NCBI GenBank assembly: GCA_018242525.1
Contig: JAFEBS010000002.1
Span: 1 to 64,000, forward strand
From: Planctomycetota bacterium
Lineage (GTDB): Bacteria > Planctomycetota > Planctomycetia > Planctomycetales > Planctomycetaceae
Reading direction: 5' to 3'
Length of the DNA stretch: 64,000 nt
The notes beneath the pieces are model-generated. The model saw only the letters and a program-made list of their open reading frames with translations. It searched no databases and was not told where the DNA came from. The translations under genes were made by a program, and so were the position numbers. Numbering within the stretch: position 1 is the first letter of the stretch; each line of letters begins with the position of its first letter. Positions 48,201 to 55,267 of this stretch are shown one piece after another.

Positions 48201-50126
48201 TCGGCAAAGTATTACCAGGGACCGGAGAAATCCGGTGAACGGTTTGATCAGGTCAATGCGGAAAAGAAGGGGAAGTTGTCGTTCGCCGAAATGCAGCCAG
48301 TGTTCCGTGCGTCCGCGCTGGATTGGTTCTTGAATTACGACGTGAACCTGGACGGCCTTGTCACGCATGACGAACTGCTCGCCAGATGCCGACCAGATCA
48401 GCGGATGAATGCCGAACGGCTGTACCCCGGTTTTGACCCTGCAGGAGACGGGTTGTCCTTAATGGAGTTTCGGGCCACGCCGTTGGCGGACGAGTCCGTC
48501 GGCTGGAACAATCTGCCCAACGATGCCGACCGGGACGGCGTGCTGACACCCGCCGAATTCCGACCAGGTAAGACTCTGCTCGCCAGTGCGCTCAGTGACA
48601 CCTTCTTCCGCAGTCTTGACCTGAACCACAACGGAAACATCAGCTACGACGAATGTCCGTACTCGACCGATATGGGAAAACTTCCGCGCGACCTGGTGTT
48701 TCGGATGAAGGACGCCAATGCCGATGGCCACCTGGCCTTTGACGAGGTGTTTAAGGACAAGCGGCCCGATGCTGATAACGTCAACTCACTGCGGGGATAC
48801 CTGAACAAACTGATGCGATGTCAGATGGCGTTTCAAGTCACCGACGCCGACAGAAACAATGTCCTTTCGATGGATGAGTTTCAGCGCAGTGAATTTGCAG
48901 GTACGTGTTTGAGTGAATCCTACGGGGGACCGATTCCAGACCCGATTCGGAACCTGGTGGATGCCGCCGTTGAATCGGTCTTTAAGCCAAATGTCGACTC
49001 GCTGAGCCGGTCTGCCTGGAACAGTTTGAAATGGGAATCCCTATCGCCAGATCTGGCCGACCTGGCGGGCACAAACGCCGACCAGAACCGTGATGGAACT
49101 GTGTCGCGCGACGAGTTGCGGCATCTGGTGGAAGTTGCCTACGGTGTCTGTCTGTCCGATGGAACTCCCATCCGAGTGCCGACAGGTCAGTTTTTCAACT
49201 ATCCGTACTTTGTCGCCTTGGATGCGGATCACAATGGCAAGCTTTCACGAAGCGAGTTTGTCACCAGGCATTATTCCGGTCCGGAAACCGCTGCCAGATT
49301 GTTTGATGCCGCTGACGTGGATCGCGATGGCATGGCATCGATTGCAGAGCTGATGCCCAGCATGCGCAGCGACCGCGTCGGAATGTTTTTGAACTTCGAC
49401 AAGAATCTGGACGGCCGAATTACACCCGAGGAACTGGCGGAACGAGCTCAGAAATGGGAACAGATCATTGCGATGTCGCTCTTTCCAGCGTTTGACGAGG
49501 ACAACGATGGCAGCCTGACGTTTGAGGAATTCGAACTCTGTCCGTTTCCCAATCGTGTTCTGGAATGGAATCGCGTCAGAAGGGACGCCAATTTCGATGC
49601 ACTTTTGTCCTACCGGGAATTCAGGCTCGACGGCGAGAAGTTGTTTGCGAGTGCATTGAACCGGCGTTTCTTTCGCCTGCTGGACCGGAACCATGATGGA
49701 TCGCTCAGCTACAACGAATTTCAATTTGACATGGACTTGAGCAAGGTCTCGGCCGAAGTCGCGTTCCAGATGCAGGACAAGGACCACAACAACAAGTTGT
49801 CGTTCAGCGAAGTCTTTCGAGATCCGAAGCCTGCCACGGACGACAAAGACGCCATCGAAAGATACGAAATGCGTTTGGGAGCCGCGGAAACGCGGTTTCT
49901 GGCAGACGACGTCGATCGGGACGGATCGCTCAGCGTCGACGAATTCCAGCGGTCCAAGGATGCGGCCCTGGCTGCGGTCGAACGAAAAACCAAGGCATTA
50001 ACTCGTCATCGCGGCCGTCAGGCTTCCAATCTGCCATTTACTCTGTTCCTGATTCTGGACGGAATGGTGCTGGCGACCGCGGCGTGGTTCGTTTTCAAAT
50101 GGAGCAATGGACGCAAGGCCCGCTGA
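45288..50126 (+). CDS. Giant repeat protein with about 40 EF-hand-like calcium loops
   Basis: A 1612-residue exported protein. The signal peptide covers ~1-25. Four ~362-residue repeats begin near residues 41, 403, 766 and 1128, and a partial fifth near 1483. Each full repeat has ~9-10 acidic loops of the EF-hand/dockerin type, such as DLDRNGTVSRSE, DKDKNGTVSSEE, DANRDGWLTREE and DRNHDGTLSYDE, giving roughly 40 predicted Ca2+ sites. Repeats 2 and 3 are nearly identical in DNA over ~385 bases. A C-terminal span (TLFLILDGMVLATAAWFVF) with a basic tail anchors it. It is probably a surface or periplasmic Ca2+-dependent protein. The ribosome site is weak. Confidence 0.88.
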   Translation: MRYSASASACLLILTLIRPGSIDAQPPQPDPDVKRGTVQKDPTKLPREAVFRQADLDRNGTVSRSELFRHKLAADANPAARRAHLIQKLQFESAFGLADGDSNEELTLAEFQANAWGAEAFRAGTTNTRGRIPDPMLAVIARLGQVIPGIVSQLDQNGDEQLDQAEWASVNWPDLLPLAASPLDWWDKDKNGTVSSEEWIQGLQVAFCQQDSNGIPLRDDEGAFFNLNYFNAMDANRDGWLTREEFKARYYQGPEKSGERFDQVDPKMKGKLTFAEMRGVFRISVLDAFVNYDVNLDGLISHDELLAKSRPDQRIGAERVFPGFDGNGDGLSLVEFQLSSLADESVGWNNLPNDADRDGMLTPAEFRPGKTLLASGLSDSVFRTLDRNHDGTLSYDECRFTTDPTKLPREVVFQQADLDHNGTVSRAEIFRHKLATDANAGARRSYLAQKLQFDAAFALADADANDELTLAEFQADTWGVEAFRAGTSTARVRQPDPILDLIARLSQAIPVVVKRHDTNSNGQLDAAEWAQLNWTDLQPLAPSPIEWWDKDKNSAITSDEWIQGLQVAFCQQAPEGTPLRRDDGSIFNFSYFTSLDANRDGWLTREEFTTRYYQGPEKSGERFDQIDTASNGKLTFAQMHVVQFRTPVLDAFLNCDVNLDGLVTRDELFAKCRPDHRAVAERTFPAFDQDGDGLTLMEYRATPFADETISWISVPNDADRDGVLTPAEFRPSKTLLASGLSDSYFRTLDRNHNGTLSYDECRFTTDPTKLPREVVFQQADLDHNGTVSRAEIFRHKLATDANAGARRSYLAQKLQFDAAFALADADANDELTLAEFQADTWGVEAFRAGTSTARVRLPDPILDLIARLSQAIPVVVKRHDTNSDGQLDAAEWAQVNWTDLQPLAPSPIEWWDKDKNSAISPDEWIEGLQVAFCQQAPNGTPLRRDDGTFFNYYYFTMMDADLDGSLTREEFSAKYYQGPEKSGERFDQVNAEKKGKLSFAEMQPVFRASALDWFLNYDVNLDGLVTHDELLARCRPDQRMNAERLYPGFDPAGDGLSLMEFRATPLADESVGWNNLPNDADRDGVLTPAEFRPGKTLLASALSDTFFRSLDLNHNGNISYDECPYSTDMGKLPRDLVFRMKDANADGHLAFDEVFKDKRPDADNVNSLRGYLNKLMRCQMAFQVTDADRNNVLSMDEFQRSEFAGTCLSESYGGPIPDPIRNLVDAAVESVFKPNVDSLSRSAWNSLKWESLSPDLADLAGTNADQNRDGTVSRDELRHLVEVAYGVCLSDGTPIRVPTGQFFNYPYFVALDADHNGKLSRSEFVTRHYSGPETAARLFDAADVDRDGMASIAELMPSMRSDRVGMFLNFDKNLDGRITPEELAERAQKWEQIIAMSLFPAFDEDNDGSLTFEEFELCPFPNRVLEWNRVRRDANFDALLSYREFRLDGEKLFASALNRRFFRLLDRNHDGSLSYNEFQFDMDLSKVSAEVAFQMQDKDHNNKLSFSEVFRDPKPATDDKDAIERYEMRLGAAETRFLADDVDRDGSLSVDEFQRSKDAALAAVERKTKALTRHRGRQASNLPFTLFLILDGMVLATAAWFVFKWSNGRKAR
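46483..46867 (+). repeat. Internal repeat block A in the giant gene
   Basis: This 385-base block is identical to 47572-47956 except for four positions and is offset by 1089 bases, exactly one repeat unit. Similarity this high, compared with repeats 1 and 4, suggests a recent duplication or gene conversion. Confidence 0.85.
47572..47956 (+). repeat. Internal repeat block B in the giant gene
   Basis: Near-identical partner of block A at 46483-46867. It encodes the start of repeat 3 (DPTKLPREVVFQQADLDHNG and following). Such blocks can mislead short-read assembly, so the copy number may be underestimated. Confidence 0.85.
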
Positions 50127-50182
50127 TTCGATCTCTAAGTTGCGTTTCCGCGAATCGTTCACACTTTGATGGCCAGGCATTC

Positions 50183-51832
50183 ATGGAATCTCAAATTGCA
50201 CCCGCTGAAAACCAGACGCCGGGCGCGGGTGCTCGCTGGCCATCGGTTCCGTGCCTGATCTTCCTGCTGGGGATCGTGGCGGTCGGGACGCTGCTGCGAT
50301 GCAATCAGCTGGCAGAAATCAGTTACTGGTTTGATGAAAGCTTCTGCTGGAAGATGACCACGTTTGAATGGAGTGAACTGTGGGGCCGCGTGGCTCGCGA
50401 CAACCATCCCCCCTTGTATTTCTTCCTGTTGAAACTCTGGACACTTTGCTGGGGGGAATCCGCGGTCGCCATGCGTTCGCTGAGTGTGATCTGCGGCGGG
50501 GCAGTGATCGTCGGAGGATACCTGCTGGCTCGGGAAGTCGATTCTGGAGCAGGGAAATCGGCTCTGGCGGCAGATGTTGCCGGCCTGTTGGCGGCAGCCT
50601 GCCTTGCCTTGGCGCCGTTTCAGATTGAGTGGTCGACACAGGTCCGCATGTATGCCCTGGGCTCGGCACTCACCCTGTGGTCCAGTTGGATCCTCTTGCG
50701 GGCGCTTCGTCACCCGGATTCTCACTCCGGACTGTGGTTTGGTTACGGAATCATGGCATCTGCGCTGGCGTACACCCACTATTACGGGCTGTTCATACTG
50801 CTGGCCCAGTTCCTGTTTGCCACTGGGGACCGTCTTTATCGAAAGGTTTGGAAGACCGCGGATCCGCCGTCACGTGCAGCGCTCCTGCCGGTGCTGATCA
50901 CGTTTGTTCTGGTCGGTATGAGTTGGTCACCATGGTTGCCCGAGTTTCTCGCACATCGCCAGCAGGTCACAGACTCATTCTGGACGAAGCCGCTGACGGC
51001 CACGGATGTGACGTGGACCTGCGTACGGATCTGGACCGGGGTCTGGAGTGATCGTCCAATTGACGAAAAAATCAGTTGGTGGGTGGCCGGCGTGACTCTG
51101 ACCATCTGGGTTGGACAATTACTGTTCGGCCGTGGCGGTTTACGGCTGCTGGCACTCGGGCCCCTGGTTACGTTTGTGGCGACAGTCGCCGCTTCGCTGA
51201 GTTCCCGAAACATCCTGTCGGCACGCTACTTTGTGTTTGCCCATGCCCTGGCGGTTTGTGGAGTGGCCGTCTGCATTCAGCGTCTTCCGGGTGTGTGGTT
51301 GCGGGGGCTCACGGGCGGTCTGGTCCTGGTCGGCTTGGGATTTCTCTGTGTGGAAAACGTCCAGCGTCGGGATCGCTGGGCCACTCGACCCGGTTTTGAA
51401 TCCGCCGTCGCGTATCTGGATGAGGTGCGCAAGCCAGGTGAACCGGTGCTCGTTGGCAACCCCATGGTGCAGATCAACGTGGCCGCGTATGTCGGCGATC
51501 GAGACACCGTCTATGTGTTGAGTGACAATCCAAGGTTTCCGTATTTCCAGGGAACGGCGGTGATGCGCGATACCGAATATCTGTCGAACGAAGCTGTCTC
51601 CAGCTTCGCCACGGACCGGATCTGGCTGATTGAAACGAAAAACTGGACAGGCGGATCGATTGCCGTATCGCTCCCCTCGCCGTGGGTCGACATCCGTGAG
51701 GAATCGTTCTACGACTGGCACTCGCGGAATTGCGAAATCATTGTCAAGGAATGTGTCCGGCGCCGATCTGCCGTGTCACCGCCGACCGTGAATAAGGCCA
51801 CACAGATTCCCCGGGATCCTGTGTTGCATTGA
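50183..51832 (+). CDS. GT-C membrane glycosyltransferase (PMT_2/ArnT-like)
   Basis: A 549-residue polytopic glycosyltransferase. I use the ATG at 50183, since the longer frame from 50084 overlaps the repeat-protein gene. After one span (LIFLLGIVAVGTLL) it has the catalytic acidic loop SYWFDESF (Asp51-Glu52) and DNHPPLYFFLLKLW, both typical of GT39/ArnT-type enzymes that use lipid-linked sugars on the outer face of the membrane. About 9-10 further spans follow, with a short C-terminal globular region after ~residue 400. Its place between the Ca2+-repeat gene and the fusion gene suggests it may glycosylate one of them. Confidence 0.87.
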   Translation: MESQIAPAENQTPGAGARWPSVPCLIFLLGIVAVGTLLRCNQLAEISYWFDESFCWKMTTFEWSELWGRVARDNHPPLYFFLLKLWTLCWGESAVAMRSLSVICGGAVIVGGYLLAREVDSGAGKSALAADVAGLLAAACLALAPFQIEWSTQVRMYALGSALTLWSSWILLRALRHPDSHSGLWFGYGIMASALAYTHYYGLFILLAQFLFATGDRLYRKVWKTADPPSRAALLPVLITFVLVGMSWSPWLPEFLAHRQQVTDSFWTKPLTATDVTWTCVRIWTGVWSDRPIDEKISWWVAGVTLTIWVGQLLFGRGGLRLLALGPLVTFVATVAASLSSRNILSARYFVFAHALAVCGVAVCIQRLPGVWLRGLTGGLVLVGLGFLCVENVQRRDRWATRPGFESAVAYLDEVRKPGEPVLVGNPMVQINVAAYVGDRDTVYVLSDNPRFPYFQGTAVMRDTEYLSNEAVSSFATDRIWLIETKNWTGGSIAVSLPSPWVDIREESFYDWHSRNCEIIVKECVRRRSAVSPPTVNKATQIPRDPVLH

Positions 51833-51889
51833 TCGACGTTCGACAAATTGCAGGAACTCCGTTTGACGGTCCGTGATGTTGGGGGTGAG

Positions 51890-53842
51890 ATGACTCGTGA
51901 AGCCGCAAATCGAAAACCGGATTCGGACGGAAATGCCGCGCCGTGTCAACTGCGCCGCGGCGTTGCCAGGCAAGATGTCGTCATCGGGGTGCTGATCCTG
52001 GTCTTGTTGGGAGCGGTTCTCAGTCCGGCGGCCGTGATGCTTCGCGAACGTTCGCGCATGACTATTTGCGAGAGCAATCTGCGTCGGATCGGCGCTGCAT
52101 TGCACACGTACCACGATCTACACGGAACGCTGCCCGTCGCGGCCGTCTGGCAGGGGCCCACGTTGCGGACGACAATGTTGAACGAGGTCAAACAGATCGA
52201 CCTCGTGACATATCAAAACTGGGCTCAGCTATTGTTGCCCCACCTTGATCGAACGGAAATCGCCTCACAGTTCCATCCGAATGAGCCGGTCATGGCGGCG
52301 GTGAATGAGTCCGCGCGCATGACATTTCTGGCCGAGTACGCGTGCCCGACGGACACTTTCAATCGCGCCGACAATCCTTATTCGTTCCAACCGGCCAAAG
52401 ACCTCGATCCAATCGCGGAACTGGCGCGGGGCAACTATGGCATCAATGGCGGCACCCACAACCATCGCTTCACCCCGGAAACAACCAGTCAGCCCCATTT
52501 CGACGGATTGGAAGTCGTTGTCTCCAGCGAGCCGCGACGGTTCGAATTGGTTGGAACCGGCATTGCCGGAATCAATCATGCGTTTTCCATGTCGGATTTC
52601 CAGAACGGGAAGTCGACGCTGGTTGCCATCGAAGAGCTTCGTGCGGGAATCCATCCGCTGGACCCGCGCGGCGTCTGGGCGCTGGGGCAAATCGGTGGCA
52701 GTATCACCTGGGCCCATGGTGTTTCCAGCGACGACTGCGGCCCCAACAATCAGTGGGACCGCGCCGACGATCTGCTCGGCTGCGGGATCCTGCATGAAAC
52801 GGTCGGCAGCGACACGCTGGAGGAGCAGCAGATGCCGTGCGTGCACTACGTGGATCGCAACGACCAGGCCACGGCTCGCAGCCTGCATGCCAACGGAGTC
52901 AACGTCCTGTTTCTGGATGGTTCTGTGCGATTCGTCCATGATCGCGTGGATCGAACTCTTTGGCACGTCATGCATTCCCGGGAAACTCCCGCCGACCGCC
53001 TGGCCGAGGGTTTCGAACAGAAGCTGGCCGAGTTTCGACCACCAGCAGATACTCCGGCGAAATCAACATCAGCCGTCACCGCGACAGCAGGAACCGAACT
53101 GACGAATTCGATCGAGATGCAGTTCGTGGCGATTCCGGCGGGCGAATTCTCGATGGGCATCCCGGATGTAGGAAACTCTACGGAACCACCACCCGAATGT
53201 CCCGTTCATCCCGTGTCGATTACCAGAGCGTTCTGGCTGGGATCATTCGAAGTGACGCAGGAACAATTTCAAAACGTCCTGGGGCGCAACCCATCCCATC
53301 ATTCCGCCGAACGGCTGTCGCTTCCCGAGGCGAACAGATTTCCCGTTGAAATGGTCTCGTGGGATGACGCGAACGAGTTCTGCCGAAAGCTCAGTGATCT
53401 CCCCGCAGAACAACAGGCGGGCCGTAGCTATCGACTCCCCACCGAAGCGGAATGGGAGTACGCATGCCGGGCGGGAAAGAGTGAACCGTATGCCTGGAGT
53501 TCCAGTCGCAAAAAAGACGACGACTCTGGCGACAACTGCGGGATCCAACCGCCGCTGCCGCTGAAACCCGTTGGCTCCTATAGACCAAATCCCTTTGGAC
53601 TCTATGACATGCGGGGAAGCGTCTGGGAATGGACCGCAGACTGGTTCGATCGCAGCTATTACGGTCGTTCCCCTGTTCAGGATCCTCAAGGTCCCGCCAC
53701 CGGGTACATCAAAGTGATTCGCGGCGGCGACTGGACGTTTGTGGGCGAACCGTGCCGGATCAACTACCCGATGATGCCACCTTGGAAATGCAGCCCCTAC
53801 GTTGGCTTTCGCGTCGTCTGCACAGGCACTGCGGATCGTTGA
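51890..53842 (+). CDS. DUF1559-SUMF1 fusion protein
   Basis: A 650-residue fusion. I use the ATG at 51890 (GGGGGTGAG just before). Residues ~28-45 form a membrane span (VVIGVLILVLLGAVLSPAAV) in place of a normal prepilin signal: the Phe/Glu cleavage motif is missing, so it is probably not processed. A DUF1559 body follows, with CESNLRRIGAALHTYHD and LHANGVNVLFLDGSVRFVHD. The C-terminal ~250 residues are SUMF1-like (MQFVAIPAGEFSMG, YRLPTEAEWEYACRAG, GSVWEWTADWFD, YIKVIRGGDWTF). The paired Cys of catalytic formylglycine-generating enzymes is not evident, so a binding role is likelier. It ends the cluster. Confidence 0.88.
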   Translation: MTREAANRKPDSDGNAAPCQLRRGVARQDVVIGVLILVLLGAVLSPAAVMLRERSRMTICESNLRRIGAALHTYHDLHGTLPVAAVWQGPTLRTTMLNEVKQIDLVTYQNWAQLLLPHLDRTEIASQFHPNEPVMAAVNESARMTFLAEYACPTDTFNRADNPYSFQPAKDLDPIAELARGNYGINGGTHNHRFTPETTSQPHFDGLEVVVSSEPRRFELVGTGIAGINHAFSMSDFQNGKSTLVAIEELRAGIHPLDPRGVWALGQIGGSITWAHGVSSDDCGPNNQWDRADDLLGCGILHETVGSDTLEEQQMPCVHYVDRNDQATARSLHANGVNVLFLDGSVRFVHDRVDRTLWHVMHSRETPADRLAEGFEQKLAEFRPPADTPAKSTSAVTATAGTELTNSIEMQFVAIPAGEFSMGIPDVGNSTEPPPECPVHPVSITRAFWLGSFEVTQEQFQNVLGRNPSHHSAERLSLPEANRFPVEMVSWDDANEFCRKLSDLPAEQQAGRSYRLPTEAEWEYACRAGKSEPYAWSSSRKKDDDSGDNCGIQPPLPLKPVGSYRPNPFGLYDMRGSVWEWTADWFDRSYYGRSPVQDPQGPATGYIKVIRGGDWTFVGEPCRINYPMMPPWKCSPYVGFRVVCTGTADR

Positions 53843-53875
53843 ACGACCGATTCATTGGCCCGCTGTTTGACATCC

Positions 53876-54002
53876 GGGGTCAGGTCTTCAAATTTCATTT
53901 TTAGCGTCGCGGTCACAGCCCGGTGTCAGTTGCAACTGCGGCCTGCGGTGAAAGTCTGGGGTGGATTGCGGGGCCAAAAATGAAATTTGAAGACCTGACC
54001 CC
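53876..54002. repeat. Inverted-repeat element with 27-base perfect arms
   Basis: Arms at 53876-53902 and 53976-54002 are perfect inverted copies starting GGGGTCAGGTCTTCAAATTT. The 73-base centre has no gene. It lies between convergent genes. The GGGTCAGG end is shared with the element at 25467. Confidence 0.85.
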
Positions 54003-54029
54003 ATCCTCGAAACCCTGGGAACGGCCGAT

Positions 54030-54830
54030 TCACGGGTCCACGGTTCGGACTCGTCGACTGTTGCGTTGCTCAAACATCCACTTCAAGACGCCGTTCGGGG
54101 CACGATAGGATTGTGTCCAACTGTCGTGACCAACTCCGCGCAGTTCGGTGTAATGTGGTTGTCCTCCCGCCGCGCGAATGGCGGCAATCATCTGTCGCGA
54201 GTATTTGACGTCGACCGCGCGATCAGCATCACCATGGATGGCCCAGATCGGAACGTCAACCAGCTCCTTCGCGAATTGGGGATCGCCGCCGCCACAAATC
54301 GGAACAACCGCCGCAAACCGGTCCGGGACCTGACTGGCCAGCGACCACGATCCGAATCCCCCCATCGACAGCCCCGTCAAGTACACCCGATCCAGATCGA
54401 TCGGGTACCGATTTGATACGTCGCCAATCAGTTCCAGCAGTTCCTCATCCAGGCTCGTCCAGTCCGTGGACTCTGGACACTGGGGGGCGAGTACAAAGCA
54501 CGGCCACTTGCGACGCCATTCGGCTTCGGCAAGTTGCTCCGGCAAGCCGATCAGTTGTGTCCGGTTGTCATCCCCACGTTCTCCTGCCCCGTGGAGGAAG
54601 CAAACCAATGGATACCGCCCTTGACCAGCGTTTTTCACAGGAGCCATCAAGCGATACTGGAGTGTTCCCGATCGGACCGGATGGTACAGCTTCAGGGCCG
54701 CACGAGTCGGCAGACGCCCCGTGGGGTCCTCATCCAGGTTCCAATACATCAAGAGATTCGCACACGCCCAGCAGGCAAGTGCCACGACTTCGAAACGCCA
54801 GTGATTCAACACGCGCACCATGCGACTCAT
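54030..54830 (-). CDS. Esterase/peptidase-like alpha/beta hydrolase
   Basis: A ~266-residue hydrolase of the esterase D/polyhydroxybutyrate-depolymerase-like group. I use the ATG at 54830; an ATG at 54821 is close and both lack a ribosome site. One membrane span or signal lies at ~13-30 (FEVVALACWACANLLMYW). The fold markers are PLVCFLHGAGERGDD, the nucleophile elbow GLSMGGFGSW, the acid in AIHGDADRAVDVKYSR and the catalytic His in RGVGHDSWTQSY. The substrate is unknown. Its gene converges with the fusion gene across the inverted repeat. Confidence 0.83.
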   Translation of the reverse strand: MSRMVRVLNHWRFEVVALACWACANLLMYWNLDEDPTGRLPTRAALKLYHPVRSGTLQYRLMAPVKNAGQGRYPLVCFLHGAGERGDDNRTQLIGLPEQLAEAEWRRKWPCFVLAPQCPESTDWTSLDEELLELIGDVSNRYPIDLDRVYLTGLSMGGFGSWSLASQVPDRFAAVVPICGGGDPQFAKELVDVPIWAIHGDADRAVDVKYSRQMIAAIRAAGGQPHYTELRGVGHDSWTQSYRAPNGVLKWMFEQRNSRRVRTVDP

Positions 54831-55267
54831 TGTACACGCACAAGAATCACATCCGCCACCCAACTCGCCGAAGTCGCCACATCAGAATTTCAAAACCGCT
54901 ACAGAGAATACGTACGGTCACGCAAAGTTCTCGTGGAAGTCGGGGTGCCGGGTTGGCTTGGAAGCAACCCATCAGCCGAATGTGATTGAATCGGTCATAG
55001 CCCGAGAGTAGACTGGGCCACTGCGGCTGACCTTGCGGGTTGTATCGATTGAGGCGATCGGTTCGACAAATCCAGGGCGACAACAATTCACGGGTGGACT
55101 GTCATGGGACCGCCGCGACGGGTTGCGCTCGGTTGGCATTGGTGGACGATAACGACAGAGGCGGGTGATTGGTGCCATGGCGAGCCGATTTCTGTCCTGG
55201 ATTTCAACCGAGATTCCACCGAGCATCAATTCCTGACGAACCAGCTACTTCAACGGAGTGAGTCAAC
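54831..55267. other. Divergent intergenic region, 437 bases
   Basis: It separates the esterase gene (minus) from the 740-residue protein gene (plus). I see no gene, hairpin or clear promoter. GGAG at 55255-55258 is the ribosome site of the plus-strand gene. Confidence 0.5.

Noticed and set aside
45288..50126. Regular repeats considered as a CRISPR array
   Set aside because: The repeat period is ~1089 bases, in frame, and encodes calcium loops. There are no short direct repeats with spacers.
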